Below, piece after piece: positions 1-9,233 of a stretch of DNA of 36,691 bases (position 1 is its first letter; each line of letters starts with the position of its first letter). The notes under the pieces were generated by a model. That model ran no database searches and was not told where the DNA came from. It saw nothing but the letters and a program-made list of their open reading frames with translations. The DNA is from Deltaproteobacteria bacterium. Its GTDB lineage: Bacteria > Myxococcota_A > UBA9160 > UBA6930. The position numbers were made by a program, and so were the translations under genes. The stretch spans positions 1 to 36,691 of the forward strand of contig JAPPPQ010000049.1 in the NCBI GenBank assembly GCA_028817435.1, in the 5' to 3' direction.

Positions 1-3000
1 TAGGTGGTGTTGGCGTCCGCATTGGTTTCGGTAATGGCGCCCGGCGTGGCCGGGGTGGTAATGGCAACGCTGTGCAGATGGGTCAGGTATTCCACCGTCG
101 CTTGCGCGCTCTGCTCAGATTCTGTGCCGCTCACCGCCACTTCGCCGCCTCCGGCGGCGGCGCTGGGGCCTGCCACCGCGGGCGGCCCGGCGTCGGCGGC
201 GGTGAGGGTGACGGTCAGCGTATCGTCGGCGGTGTCGTCTGTGGCGGTGTCGCTTGCCGGAATGCCGATGGTGATGGTGCCGCTGGTCATGCCCGCGGCA
301 ATTTCAAGGCTGCCGTTGTTCGCATCCGTGTGCGTAACGGCGGTGACGCCGCTCACCGTGTAAGGCACGGTAATGGCCGCCACCGAGCCCGCCATGGCAC
401 CGGTGAGTGTAACGGTGAAGGTGGCGCTGCCGCCTTCCCGCACCGTCGCATCATCGGCCGCAATGGAAACGGAGATGGCATCGCTTGCGCCGATGGTGAA
501 GGTTGGCGTGCCGCCGCTGGCGATGGTGGCTGTGCCGTGTGCGCCGGTAATGTCGGCGGCGGTGATGGTGACGGTGAAAGTCTCGGCGGATTCGTTCCGG
601 TTGTCAGCGCTGATGCCCACGGTGATGTCGCCAGTAGCCACGCCGGCGGCGGCGGTGATGGTGATGCTGCCGCCGCTGGTGTCGCTGAGGTCTGCGCCCA
701 TGCCGCTGAGGGTGGCGTCCACATCGGTGGTGGCGGCGGTGTTGCCAAGGGTGTAGGCGACGGTCACATCGCGGATCGGCACCGCGCCCAGATCCACATT
801 AACCACGGCGTTGCTGCCTTCGGCTACCGCGGTGGTAGTGGTGGCGGTGAGGGCGATGGGGTCGTCGTCGGCGATCGTTACGGTGATGGCCGGCGGCACG
901 GCTGCGCCGCCTTCGGCATTGGCGGCTGTGGTGTGTGCACCGGCGGCGATGCTCAGGGTAAGGGTGAACTGCTCGTCCGGCTCGTTCAGCGAGTCTTCCT
1001 TGGTGGCCACCGTGAAAGTTTTACTGGTCTCCGTGGTGGTGAATTCCAGCGTGCCGCCAGCCGGGGCAGTGTCGCCGCTGAAATCGGTGGCGGCAGGGGC
1101 CGGTGTGGCGGCGGCGTAGGCCCAGGTGACGGTCAGCGTGCTGCCGCTGCTGATGTCTCGGCCGGTGCGGGTGACGGTATAGGTGGTGGCCGCCGAGCCT
1201 TCGGTGATGCTCGTGACCGGGTTGGTGAAGGCGAAACGATGGGCGTCCACGAAATTGACCATGACCGTGGCGCTCTGACTGGCGGTGGTGGCGGTGCGGG
1301 TGACGCTGCCCCCGCCGCTGGCGGCGGTGGGGCCTTCATCTGTGCCCGGGGTGGCGGCGTCGTCGCCGGTAAGGGCGACGGTCACGGTCTGATCGGGGCT
1401 GGCTTCGCCCAAGGTGCTGCTGATCGGCATTTGAATGGTGATTGCGCCGCTGGTCTGTCCGGCGGTGATGGTCAAAGTGCCGGTGGCGCCGCCGAGATCG
1501 GCGAGGGTGTAGCCGCTGCCGCTGATAACCACCGTATAGGGCACGGTGATGTCCGCCGCCGAGCCGCTGCTTGCGCCGCTGAGTGTGACGGTGAATTCGG
1601 CCGAACCGCCCTCGTCCACGGTGGCCATGGTGCCGCCGGAGCGGGCAATGGAAACGGTGATGGGGTCGTTGTCGGTGATCGGCACGCTGGCTGTGTTGCC
1701 GCCGCTGGTGTATTCCACCGCGCCAAATGCACCGGCGCCGGACAGGCGCAGGCCGGTGGCGCCCACGGCTGCGCCGGTGACGGTGAGTGATTCCTGGGCT
1801 TCGTTCAGGCCGTCGTCGGAAATGTTCAGAGTGATGGTGCCAGTGGTGCCGCCGTGGCCGATGGTGACGAAGGAGGCGGTGGCGGAGACGCTGGTATGGG
1901 CGGCGATGATGTCGTAGTCGCTGACGGTGATGCCGCTGCCGCCGACACTGAAGGGCACGGTGGTGGAAACGCCCGTGGCGCGGGTGCCGCCGGCCAAGGT
2001 GACGGTGAAACCCAGGTTGCCGCTGCTCTCGGCCACCGCGCCGGTGCCGCTGGTGCGGGTAATGGCCACGGTGACCGGGTCGTCGTCGGCGATGGTAACG
2101 GTGATGGGAGTCGGCACACCAGCGCCGCCTTCAGCATCAGCGGCGGTGGTGTGCGCGCCGGCTGCAATGCTCAAGGTGAGGGTGAATTGCTCGCCCGGCT
2201 CGTTCAGCGCGTCTTCCTTGGTGGTGACCGTGAAGGTCTCCGAGGTTTCCGAGGCGGTGAAGACCAGAGTGCCGCCGGCCGGGGCGGCGTCGCCGCTGAA
2301 GTCCACGGCCGCCGGGGCAGGCGTGCCGGCGGCGTAGGCCCAGGTAACGGTGATGCCGCTTGCGCCGGTGATGGCCGGGCCGGTGCGGGTGACGGTGTAG
2401 GTGGTGGCCGCCGAACCTTCGGTGATGCTCGTAACCGGGTTGGTGAAGGCGAAACTGTGATCGGCATCGTCATTGACAATGGTGGTGGAAGCCGCCGCGC
2501 CGTAGAGGGTGCCGCCATTGGCGGTGTTGTCGGCGACGCTGACTTGCACGCTGAAAGTTTCGTCGCTTTCATTCTGGGTGTCGCCGGCCACGGTGAGGGT
2601 GAAGGTTTTGGTGGCGCCATTGCCATCGCCGGGGCCGAAGCTCACCGTGCCGCTGCGGTCGGAAGCGGCCACAAAGTCGGCATCGCTGGTGGTGCCGTGG
2701 GAGACAGTCCAGGTGACGGTGGTGGCCGAGGAGAAGGCGGTGCCGGTGAGGGTGACGGTGTAGTCGCCGCTTTCCAGATCGCTGTTGGTTTCGGTAATTG
2801 AGGCCGGGCCGGTAACGGTGAGGGTGCGGGCGGCGTCGTTGGCGAGGATGGTGATGGTGATGCTCGCCGGGGTGTTGAACGGAACATTGGGGCCGCTGCT
2901 CCCATCGTAGCTGAAAGTTTCAACCACGAAAGTCTCATCGCCCTCAACGGCGCTGTCATCTGTGGTGTTGATCCTTATATCGTAATCCGGGAAACGATCG

Positions 3001-3341
3001 TTGAAAATAATGTTGTTTGGGGTTTCATGAGGCAGAGAGTTGATTTGTCCGGTGGAACTCTGCCCCAGCACACGGGACAAGTCATTGGCGTCGACGGTGC
3101 CGCCGCGAACGCGAAATCGCACACTGAAGCCGCCGCTGGTCAGTCCGTTGGCGACGAAGCGGAGTCCAACGTTGTCGCCTTCGTTGATTTGCACACCGGG
3201 CGTGTCGGCGTCGCGGTCAATGTTGGCAGTGACGCTCCAGGTGCCGGCGGTCTGCGCCTGCGCGCTTTGCGCTGCGAAGGACACCGCGAACAGCGCCCCG
3301 GCAAAGAGCACGAGGCACAGGCGATAAATCCCCCGCCTCAC
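1..3341 (-). CDS. Giant secreted Calx-beta repeat protein, partial (3' end beyond left edge)
   Basis: The frame is open from a GTG at 3341 to the window edge, over 1,110 codons with no stop. Residues 1-30 form a signal peptide: a short basic start (RRGIYR), a hydrophobic core (LCLVLFAGALFAVSFAA) and an AxA-type site near SAQAQ. The rest is a chain of Calx-beta-like beta-sandwich modules, recognised by recurring EG(S/G)A..YTVTRTG or EGGSA.FTVTLSG strands and closing VTIADDDP or ITDNDP motifs. The composition is rich in Thr, Ala, Gly and Asp with almost no Cys, as in exported Ca2+-binding adhesins. Known Calx-beta repeats bind calcium, and an adhesin or surface-layer role is inferred. The GTG is chosen because the signal peptide begins there and the frame meets a stop at 3413 upstream. 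A GGGA lies 9 nt before it. Two modules are near-duplicates. The C-terminal anchor is not visible. Confidence 0.85.
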   Translation of the reverse strand, partial: MRRGIYRLCLVLFAGALFAVSFAAQSAQAQTAGTWSVTANIDRDADTPGVQINEGDNVGLRFVANGLTSGGFSVRFRVRGGTVDANDLSRVLGQSSTGQINSLPHETPNNIIFNDRFPDYDIRINTTDDSAVEGDETFVVETFSYDGSSGPNVPFNTPASITITILANDAARTLTVTGPASITETNSDLESGDYTVTLTGTAFSSATTVTWTVSHGTTSDADFVAASDRSGTVSFGPGDGNGATKTFTLTVAGDTQNESDETFSVQVSVADNTANGGTLYGAAASTTIVNDDADHSFAFTNPVTSITEGSAATTYTVTRTGPAITGASGITVTWAYAAGTPAPAAVDFSGDAAPAGGTLVFTASETSETFTVTTKEDALNEPGEQFTLTLSIAAGAHTTAADAEGGAGVPTPITVTIADDDPVTVAITRTSGTGAVAESSGNLGFTVTLAGGTRATGVSTTVPFSVGGSGITVSDYDIIAAHTSVSATASFVTIGHGGTTGTITLNISDDGLNEAQESLTVTGAAVGATGLRLSGAGAFGAVEYTSGGNTASVPITDNDPITVSIARSGGTMATVDEGGSAEFTVTLSGASSGSAADITVPYTVVISGSGYTLADLGGATGTLTITAGQTSGAITIQMPISSTLGEASPDQTVTVALTGDDAATPGTDEGPTAASGGGSVTRTATTASQSATVMVNFVDAHRFAFTNPVTSITEGSAATTYTVTRTGRDISSGSTLTVTWAYAAATPAPAATDFSGDTAPAGGTLEFTTTETSKTFTVATKEDSLNEPDEQFTLTLSIAAGAHTTAANAEGGAAVPPAITVTIADDDPIALTATTTTAVAEGSNAVVNVDLGAVPIRDVTVAYTLGNTAATTDVDATLSGMGADLSDTSGGSITITAAAGVATGDITVGISADNRNESAETFTVTITAADITGAHGTATIASGGTPTFTIGASDAISVSIAADDATVREGGSATFTVTLTGAMAGSVAAITVPYTVSGVTAVTHTDANNGSLEIAAGMTSGTITIGIPASDTATDDTADDTLTVTLTAADAGPPAVAGPSAAAGGGEVAVSGTESEQSAQATVEYLTHLHSVAITTPATPGAITETNADANTT
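861..1237 (-). repeat. Calx-beta module duplication, copy 2
   Basis: Second copy of the block at 2079-2455, in the same frame and orientation. Because the two are separated by other, diverged Calx-beta modules, the duplicated unit was probably a multi-module segment and not a single domain. Confidence 0.85.
2079..2455 (-). repeat. Calx-beta module duplication, copy 1
   Basis: A 377-bp block inside the Calx-beta gene that recurs at 861-1237, 1,218 bp (406 codons) away. The encoded modules both start AFTNPVTSITEGSAATTYTV and end ITVTIADDDP. They are about four-fifths identical over roughly 125 residues by eye, with differences concentrated in one loop after TRTG. Confidence 0.85.
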
Positions 3342-3355
3342 GGCCAATTTCCCAC

Positions 3356-3371
3356 GGGGGGGGGGGGGGGG
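3356..3371. repeat. Homopolymeric tract of 16 G (C on the coding strand), upstream of the Calx-beta gene
   Basis: Sixteen consecutive G on the plus strand, 14 nt before the GTG of the surface-protein gene and 70 nt beyond the end of the SDR gene. An ATG at 3414 would run through the tract in a different frame from the GTG. A change of tract length would therefore alter either the leader spacing or which upstream start is in frame. Tracts of this kind are common contingency loci for surface proteins in other bacteria. Here that is inference, and an assembly error in the count is possible. Confidence 0.7.
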
Positions 3372-3441
3372 AGAAAGTCTCCCGCTGCGTGGACAGTTGC
3401 ACCATTTTTCTCATCTCCAGAGTGTTGGTTTTTCGAGCCGG

Positions 3442-4359
3442 TTAGCTGAGAAGGCCGCCGTCCTGGAACTTGCCGTTCATGCCGGTGTTGAGGCGGGCTT
3501 GTTTGACCAGATCGCGCACGATGGGGCCCAGCGCGGTGGGGTCCATGACGGGCTTGGCCGCGGGGCCGCGGTTCCAGCTTTCGGCGACGGCGAAGACGCT
3601 GCCCGAGGATTCGAAGATGCGGCCGGTGACATCGCTGGATTCGCTGCTGGCCAGCCAGGTGACGATGGGCGCAATCCAGCGCGGGCTCTGGGCTTCGCGC
3701 ATGGCGTCGGTAATTTCGCCGGGCTGCAGGTCTTCGGTGAGCCGGGTAAGCGCGCCCGGCGCAATGCAGTTGACGGTGACGCCGTAACGGCCGAGCTCGC
3801 GCGAGGCGATGATGCTGAACGCGGCAATGCCCGCCTTGGCCGCGCCGTAGTTGCACTGCCCCGGGTTGCCATAAATGCCCGATACCGAGGTGGTGTTGAT
3901 GAGCCGCGCATTCACGGGCCGCCCGGCCTTGCTTTCGGCGCGCCAGTAGGCGGCGGCGTGGTGAGAGGGCGCGTAGGTGCCCTTCAGGTGCACGCGAATC
4001 ACGGCGTCCCATTCGGATTCCTGCATATTCACGAGCATGCGGTCGCGCAGAATGCCGGCGTTGTTGACCAGCACATCCAGGCGGCCGTAGCGCTCCAGGG
4101 CCCGCTGCACCATCTGCTGCGCGGATTGGAAGTCGCTGACATCTGCGCCGTTGGCGCTGGCCTGGCCGCCCCGGGATTCGATTTCGGCCACCACGGCCTC
4201 GGCGGGGGAGAGGTCTGAGCCGCTGCCGTCGCGCGCGCCGCCCATGTCGTTTACCACCACCTTTGCGCCGTGCTCGGCCAGCATGAGCGCATACTCGCGG
4301 CCAATGCCGCGGCCCGCTCCGGTGACAATGGCCACGCGATCCTCGCAGAAAGTGCTCAT
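3442..4359 (-). CDS. SDR-family dehydrogenase, MFE-2/17-beta-HSD4-like
   Basis: A 305-residue classical-type short-chain dehydrogenase/reductase with a Rossmann fold. The cofactor motif TGAGRGIG is at 13-20, Asp38 ends strand beta2 (favouring NAD(H)), NNAG is at 99-102 and the catalytic set is Ser158, Tyr171 and Lys175 (YGAAK). The segment NDMGGARDGSGSD after beta2 resembles the (3R)-hydroxyacyl-CoA dehydrogenase part of peroxisomal multifunctional enzyme 2, so a 3-hydroxyacyl-CoA or steroid-like substrate is the best guess. About 50 residues after the core form a family-specific tail. The ATG at 4359 has a clear GGAGG seven bases upstream. The gene stands alone, 62 nt downstream of sixA and on the same strand. 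The exact substrate is unknown. Confidence 0.85.
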   Translation of the reverse strand: MSTFCEDRVAIVTGAGRGIGREYALMLAEHGAKVVVNDMGGARDGSGSDLSPAEAVVAEIESRGGQASANGADVSDFQSAQQMVQRALERYGRLDVLVNNAGILRDRMLVNMQESEWDAVIRVHLKGTYAPSHHAAAYWRAESKAGRPVNARLINTTSVSGIYGNPGQCNYGAAKAGIAAFSIIASRELGRYGVTVNCIAPGALTRLTEDLQPGEITDAMREAQSPRWIAPIVTWLASSESSDVTGRIFESSGSVFAVAESWNRGPAAKPVMDPTALGPIVRDLVKQARLNTGMNGKFQDGGLLS

Positions 4360-4421
4360 GCGTTTCCTCCGTGGGGCGCCGCAGCGCCGCTGCCCTCAAT
4401 GCCGCAGCATAGCGCGGAGAA

Positions 4422-4955
4422 TCAGCCGGGCGGGGCGGGCTCGTGCAGGGCGAGCAGGGCCGCGCCGCCGGGCGCGCCCGGCGCGGGGGCAAGGGCGGCC
4501 CAGTCTGCGGCGATGGCGAATTCTGCCAGAGCGCAGGGGCGCAGGCCGCGGGCGAGGCGCTGCCGGATGTGGGCAGGAGGGGCGGCTTCGGCGAGTTGCG
4601 CGGCCAGGGCGGAGATTCCGGGGTTGTGGCCGATGAGCAGGGCGCAACCTACATACGCTTCGAGAGCGGCGCAGTGGGCGCGAAGCTCGGCTGCGCCTGC
4701 GCCGTAAAGGGCGGCTTCCAGCCGCAGCGCTTCGCAATTTAGTGCCAGCGCCTGCCAGGTTTGCCGGGTGCGCAGGGCGGGAGAGCACAGCACGCGATCG
4801 GGCCGAATGCCCCTGGCGCGCAGCTGCGCGCCGAGTTCGGCGGCGGCGCGATGGCCGGCAGCGGTGAGCGGGCGCTCGTAGTCGGGGCCGGGGGCGGCCT
4901 GTGCTTCGGCGTGGCGCAGCAGCAGCAGGCGCGCGCGGGGCGCGTCCACGGGCAC
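4422..4955 (-). CDS. sixA: SixA-type phosphohistidine phosphatase
   Basis: A 177-residue member of the histidine phosphatase (phosphoglycerate mutase) superfamily. The catalytic LLLRHAEA motif lies at about 11-18, followed by SPALRTRQT and the second catalytic histidine in LIGHNPG. The short all-core form without extra insertions, and the sequence RPLTAAGHRAA, fit SixA, which dephosphorylates phosphohistidine on HPt domains or PTS proteins. The start is GTG, 3 nt after the stop of the ThuA-like gene, so it is probably translated from the rpsU-dnaG-rpoD transcript. Its partner cannot be named from the window. A broader histidine phosphatase role remains possible. Confidence 0.8.
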   Translation of the reverse strand: MPVDAPRARLLLLRHAEAQAAPGPDYERPLTAAGHRAAAELGAQLRARGIRPDRVLCSPALRTRQTWQALALNCEALRLEAALYGAGAAELRAHCAALEAYVGCALLIGHNPGISALAAQLAEAAPPAHIRQRLARGLRPCALAEFAIAADWAALAPAPGAPGGAALLALHEPAPPG

Positions 4956-4958
4956 GGC

Positions 4959-5723
4959 TCAATCCAGCTCGCCCATGCACCAGCGGATGCCGCGGCGCAG
5001 CAACTCGTAGAACTGCGGCTTTTCCCAGGAGCAGCGCTCAATTTGCGGGTAGTAATCCATCGCCGGGCGCATATCGTAATGGCCGCGGCAGTGGCCGAGG
5101 GTGTTGTAGAGCACCGCGCCCGCGCCAAGGGGGCGCAGATACATCACCAAGTGGGGGGCGGTTGCGCCGCGCCAGTCTTCTTCCACAAACCCCGGGGCCA
5201 TGCCCGCAAAGTGCGTGTGCAGCAGAGGGTGCAGCGCTTCGCGCTCGTGATATTCGCAGAGATAAAGCTCGTCGTCGGTCTCGAAGGGCTCAATGCCGCG
5301 CACCAGCGGATGGCCGGGATCGGCCAGCTCGACGGCGTAGGGCTGAATGGGCGGATGGGCGATGAACTGGCTGCCCAAAGTGCGGGCCAAAAGCGGAAAG
5401 CCGCGCGGCGCGGCCACGCCGGCTTCGGTGAACTCCAGCAGCGCGTTGGTGCCGTGCAGCGCCAGCCAGCGCCCGCCGGATTCCACCCAGCGGGACAGCG
5501 CGCCCTGCTCTGCCTCGCTGGGCGCAAGGTCGCAGGTGTAGGTGATGAGAAAGCGGCAATCGCCCAGGTCTTCGGCGTCCCGGTAATCGGCAGATACGCG
5601 GACGCGGATTTGCTGGTGCTCGGCCAAGAGCTTCAGCAGCTCCAGGCGGGCGAAGTCCATATCGTGATAGCGGCCGCCGATTACCAATTGGGCGTCCATG
5701 CGCTGCGGGTTTTGCTGCGCCAT
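4959..5723 (-). CDS. ThuA-like domain protein (glutamine-amidotransferase-like fold)
   Basis: A 254-residue protein that matches the ThuA (trehalose utilisation) family. It has an N-terminal strand with GGRYHDMDFAR, the central segment LITYTCDLAPSE then WVESGGRWLALHGTNA, and a C-terminal region with GHCRGHYDM. ThuA proteins have a class I amidotransferase-like fold but usually lack the catalytic Cys and are tied to carbohydrate metabolism. The reaction is not established. The ATG at 5723 is 1 nt after the rpoD stop, so it is translationally coupled to rpoD. An internal ATG at 5699 is an alternative start. No sugar-use genes are nearby, so the link to trehalose is only by family. Confidence 0.75.
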   Translation of the reverse strand: MAQQNPQRMDAQLVIGGRYHDMDFARLELLKLLAEHQQIRVRVSADYRDAEDLGDCRFLITYTCDLAPSEAEQGALSRWVESGGRWLALHGTNALLEFTEAGVAAPRGFPLLARTLGSQFIAHPPIQPYAVELADPGHPLVRGIEPFETDDELYLCEYHEREALHPLLHTHFAGMAPGFVEEDWRGATAPHLVMYLRPLGAGAVLYNTLGHCRGHYDMRPAMDYYPQIERCSWEKPQFYELLRRGIRWCMGELD

Positions 5724-5724
5724 C

Positions 5725-7362
5725 TCAGCTCTCCATGAAGAAGCCCTTGAGCAGGCGGCTGCGGCTGGGGTGGCGCAGCTTGCGCAGGGCCTTGGCTTCG
5801 ATCTGGCGGATGCGCTCGCGGGTCACCTCGAAATCGCAGCCCACCTCTTCCAGGGTGTGCTTGCTGCGGTCGCCAATGCCGAAGCGCATCTTGATCACAT
5901 GCTCTTCCCTGGGCGCAAGGGTGGAAAGCACCCGGCAGGCCTGCTCCGAGAGGCTCTGATCCACCACGGCGGCGTGGGGATTCACCGCGTCCTGGTCTTC
6001 CACCATGTCGCCGAGGTTGGCGTCGTCGTCGTCGCCCACAGGGACCTCCAGACTGATCGGCTCGCGCTCGATCTTCAGCGCCGTGCACACGCGGTCCAGG
6101 GGCATTTCGAGCCGCTGCGCGAGCTCTTCGGCGGTGGGCTCGCGGCCCAGCGCCTGCACCAGTTGCCGCGTGGCCCGGCCGATCTTGTAGATGGTGTCGA
6201 GCATATGCACGGGAATGCGGATGGTGCGCCCCTGGTCGGCAATGGCGCGGGTAATGGCCTGGCGCACCCACCAGGTGGCGTAGGTGGAGAACTTGTAGCC
6301 GCGCCGCCACTCGAACTTCTCCACCGCGCGGATCAGGCCGATGTTGCCCTCTTGGATGAGGTCGAGGAGATGCAGCCCGCGGCTCAGGTAGCGCTTGGCA
6401 ATGGACACCACGAGGCGCAGGTTGGCCTCGGTGAGCTCGCGCTGGGCGGCCCGGGAGGCCGCGCGCCCCCTGGCGTAGTCTTCGAGCACGCGGGCCAGGG
6501 CGCGGCGGCTCATGCCGGTTTCGGCTTCCAGGGCGGCCAGGCGGCGCTGGCTCTGCGCGCCCTTGGCAGAGCCGCAGGCGGCCTGGCGCTGCAGCGAGGC
6601 CGCCTGCCGGGCGCGCTCCCGCACCAGCTCGGCAATCTGCTGGAAGCAGCGCTGTGCGAAGTGCTGATCGAGCAGCAAGTCCACCATGCGGCGGCGCTGC
6701 TCGCGCACATCGGCGCAAAGGCGCGCGCGCGCCGCTTCGCCGGTGGCGGGGTCGGCCAGGGCCGCCTGCTTCTTCGCCACGCAGCATTCCAGGCGGCGAA
6801 TCTTGCCGAATGCCTGAAGCAAATCGCGGCGGCGCTGCTCCACTTCGCGCTCGCCGGGCTCTTCGTCCAGCCCGGAGAGCAGCTCCTTCAGCCGCCGCTC
6901 GCCCCGGCGCAGCGCCGCGCCGCGCTCCAGCAGCTCGCGGATGCCGAGGGGCGTGCCGACGCTGGCGTAGAGCATGGCGCGCTCTCCCGCCTCGATGCGC
7001 TGGGCGATTTCGATCTCGCTTTCGCGGTTGAGCAGCGACACCTGCCCCATCTCGCGCAGGTAGGCGCGCATGGGGTCGCCGCTGCGATCCGGCCCGGGGT
7101 CTGCCGGGGGCGCGGCGCACTGCGGGGCGCGCGCGCCAATGACGCCGATGCCGTGCTCGCGGAACAGCGCCAGCGCCTCTTGCAGATTCTCATCCGAGCG
7201 CAGCGCGGCGGGCAGTTCGCCGTTCACATCGTCCAGGGTGAGATAGCCCTGGCGCTGCCCGCGCTTCAGCAGCAGCTGCACCGGATGCTGCGTGCGGAGA
7301 CGCGTGGTTCCGGCGCGCAGTTTGGCGCGTCGGGGACGGGTTTCGGGCGCGGCTTGGGACAT
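5725..7362 (-). CDS. rpoD: Primary RNA polymerase sigma factor RpoD (sigma-70)
   Basis: A 545-residue group 1 sigma factor that directs core RNA polymerase to housekeeping promoters. Visible parts in order: a region 1.1-like N-terminus, region 1.2 ([19 protein letters not shown]), a non-conserved acidic/basic segment of about 200 residues, region 2 ([46 protein letters not shown]), region 3, and region 4 with the helix-turn-helix ending [19 protein letters not shown]. The ATG at 7362 is preceded by AAGGAG. A gap of 60 nt separates it from dnaG, enough for a secondary promoter, but none was clear. The order rpsU-dnaG-rpoD is the classical macromolecular synthesis operon. The ThuA-like gene follows 1 nt after its stop. 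Confidence 0.98.
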   Translation of the reverse strand: MSQAAPETRPRRAKLRAGTTRLRTQHPVQLLLKRGQRQGYLTLDDVNGELPAALRSDENLQEALALFREHGIGVIGARAPQCAAPPADPGPDRSGDPMRAYLREMGQVSLLNRESEIEIAQRIEAGERAMLYASVGTPLGIRELLERGAALRRGERRLKELLSGLDEEPGEREVEQRRRDLLQAFGKIRRLECCVAKKQAALADPATGEAARARLCADVREQRRRMVDLLLDQHFAQRCFQQIAELVRERARQAASLQRQAACGSAKGAQSQRRLAALEAETGMSRRALARVLEDYARGRAASRAAQRELTEANLRLVVSIAKRYLSRGLHLLDLIQEGNIGLIRAVEKFEWRRGYKFSTYATWWVRQAITRAIADQGRTIRIPVHMLDTIYKIGRATRQLVQALGREPTAEELAQRLEMPLDRVCTALKIEREPISLEVPVGDDDDANLGDMVEDQDAVNPHAAVVDQSLSEQACRVLSTLAPREEHVIKMRFGIGDRSKHTLEEVGCDFEVTRERIRQIEAKALRKLRHPSRSRLLKGFFMES

Positions 7363-7422
7363 GGGGGGATCTCCTTTGCTGCGAAAGGGTGGCCCGGAGG
7401 CCGGTGGAGCGTGTGGAGCCTG

Positions 7423-9207
7423 TCAGTGCAGGGCTGCGCCCTCCTCTGGGCGGCGCTGTTGAAGCTCGGCGCGGCGCTGCTCTAGCTGCTGCTGCTTTTG
7501 CGCGAGCAGCTTTGCCTGCGCGCTCTCATCTGCGGCGCGCATGCGCCGGTTGAATGCCCGGGACTCGCTGCGCCGCCGCCAATCGGCGAGCCGCCGCAGC
7601 GCGTCTTCGAGCATGCGCTGGGCCAGGGCGGCGTCGGCCGAAGCGATATCGGGGCGCTCTGCGGTGGCCAGCGCACTGAGACGGGCGCGCAGCGCCGGGG
7701 GCTGCTCGCCCAGCAGCACATCGAGGCGCTTGGGGCCGCTGCGGGCGCGCAGCACCAGCTCGGCCAGCGCGCGCCAGCCATCGCCGGGGGCCAGATCGAG
7801 CAGCGGGGCCTCGGCCAGGGGCAGGCGCAGCGCCGGCTGGTCGAGGAGCAGGCGCAGCGCGGTTTCGTAGTGGCGCTCTTCCGGGCTGCGCCGGCGGGGC
7901 GCGGGGGGGGGCGGCTCTGCCGCAGCGCCGCCGCGCAGGCGCTGCACGGCGGCCTCAATGTCGCGGGGCTCTGCGCCAGTGTGCTGGGCCAAGCGGCGGG
8001 TGAACTCGCCCCGCTCCACGCTGTCGGCCAGCAGCGCGAGCAGCGGGGCCACCTGGTTTACGGCGTCGGCGCGCTGCCAGGGGGTGGCGCAGCCCGCCGC
8101 GGCGGCGCGGGCCATGGCGATTTCAAGAGCGGGGGGCGCGGATTCCACCAGCCCGGCCAGCGCCTCAGCGCCCTGGCTGCGCAGGAAATCGTCGGGATCG
8201 GCCCCGTTGGGCAGCGCCGCGGCGCGCACCCGCAGGCCCTGGGACAGCAGCGTGGACAGGCTGCGCAGCATGGCGCGCTGCCCGCTCTCGTCGCCGTCGA
8301 AGAGCAGCACCACCTCTTCGGTGCGGCGGCGCAAATCCCGGGCGTGCTCTTCGCTCAGCGCGGTGCCGCAGGTGGCGACGGACTCTGCCAGCCCGGCGCG
8401 CTGGGCGGCGATGCGGTCGAAGTAGCCCTCTACCACCACGGCGCGGCCGCGCTTGCGGATGGCCTCCAGGGCGTGGGGGAAGCCGTAAAAAGCCCGGCGC
8501 TTGTGAAACACCGGGCTCTCGGATGTGTTCAGATACTTGGCCTGCTGCTCCGGCTGCAGCGCCCGCCCGCCGAAGCCGATGATGCGCCCCCGCGCATCCT
8601 GAATGGGGAAGCTGAGACGCCCGCGCAGCGGGTCGTAGTGGCCGCCCTCCCGGCCCTCGCGCAGCAGGCCCGCGCGCAGGCCCAGCTCCACGGAGAGCTC
8701 GGCGCGGGAGAGGGCGGAGCGCAGCGCGTCCCAGCGCCGGGGCGCAAAGCCCAGGCCGAAGAGCCGGGCGTCCTCTGCGCCCAGGCCGCGCGCTTTCAGA
8801 TAGCTCCGGGCCTCCTGCCCCTCCCCGCCCCACAGCGCCTCGGTGTAGAGCTGCTGGGCGACCTGGTTGGCGCGCAGCACCTGCTCCGAAACGCCGCGCT
8901 CGCCGCCGCCGCTCTCGGGCACCTCGATGCCGATTTCGGCGGCCAGGGAGCGCAGGGCCTCGGGGAAGGTCAGCCCCTCCTGGCGCATGGCGAAGGCCAC
9001 GGCGTCGCCGCCCTCTTCGCAGCCGAAGCAGTGCCAAGCGCCGCGCTCGGGATTCACATGGAAGGAGGGCGTCTTCTCCTGGTGGAAGGGGCACAGGCCC
9101 TTCCAGGAGCGCCCGGCGCGCTTGAGACTCACATGGCGTCCGATCAGGGCGACGATGTCCACCCGCTCGCGGACGGCCTGGATGGTGTCCTCGGGAATCC
9201 GGCCCAA
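7423..9207 (-). CDS. dnaG: DNA primase DnaG
   Basis: A 594-residue primase that makes RNA primers for replication. The N-terminal CHC2 zinc finger has Cys39, His42, Cys60 and Cys63 (CPFHQEKTPSF ... HCFGC). The RNA polymerase core follows, with YGFPHALEAIRKRG, then the TOPRIM motifs VVVEGYFD and LLFDGDESGQ. The C-terminal third is the helicase-binding region, including a Pro-rich linker encoded by a G9 tract near 7900. The first possible start after the rpsU stop is TTG at 9207, and GGGAGG stands 11 nt upstream. No ATG or GTG fits the conserved GRIPEDTIQAVRERVDIV beginning. TTG is therefore the likely real start and may keep primase levels low. Confidence 0.97.
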   Translation of the reverse strand: MGRIPEDTIQAVRERVDIVALIGRHVSLKRAGRSWKGLCPFHQEKTPSFHVNPERGAWHCFGCEEGGDAVAFAMRQEGLTFPEALRSLAAEIGIEVPESGGGERGVSEQVLRANQVAQQLYTEALWGGEGQEARSYLKARGLGAEDARLFGLGFAPRRWDALRSALSRAELSVELGLRAGLLREGREGGHYDPLRGRLSFPIQDARGRIIGFGGRALQPEQQAKYLNTSESPVFHKRRAFYGFPHALEAIRKRGRAVVVEGYFDRIAAQRAGLAESVATCGTALSEEHARDLRRRTEEVVLLFDGDESGQRAMLRSLSTLLSQGLRVRAAALPNGADPDDFLRSQGAEALAGLVESAPPALEIAMARAAAAGCATPWQRADAVNQVAPLLALLADSVERGEFTRRLAQHTGAEPRDIEAAVQRLRGGAAAEPPPPAPRRRSPEERHYETALRLLLDQPALRLPLAEAPLLDLAPGDGWRALAELVLRARSGPKRLDVLLGEQPPALRARLSALATAERPDIASADAALAQRMLEDALRRLADWRRRSESRAFNRRMRAADESAQAKLLAQKQQQLEQRRAELQQRRPEEGAALH

Positions 9208-9233
9208 CTTTGCGCGGCCCTCCCGGCTCTGCC

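Noticed and set aside
72-1790. Long plus-strand open frame opposite the Calx-beta gene
   Set aside because: It is Gly/Ala/His-rich with no motifs and lies antisense to a convincing repeat protein; it is a by-product of high G+C codon bias. The same holds for the plus-strand frame at 1854-2801.
7898-7910. G9 tract in dnaG as a phase-variation site
   Set aside because: Primase is essential, and the tract encodes a short proline linker with the frame intact on both sides.
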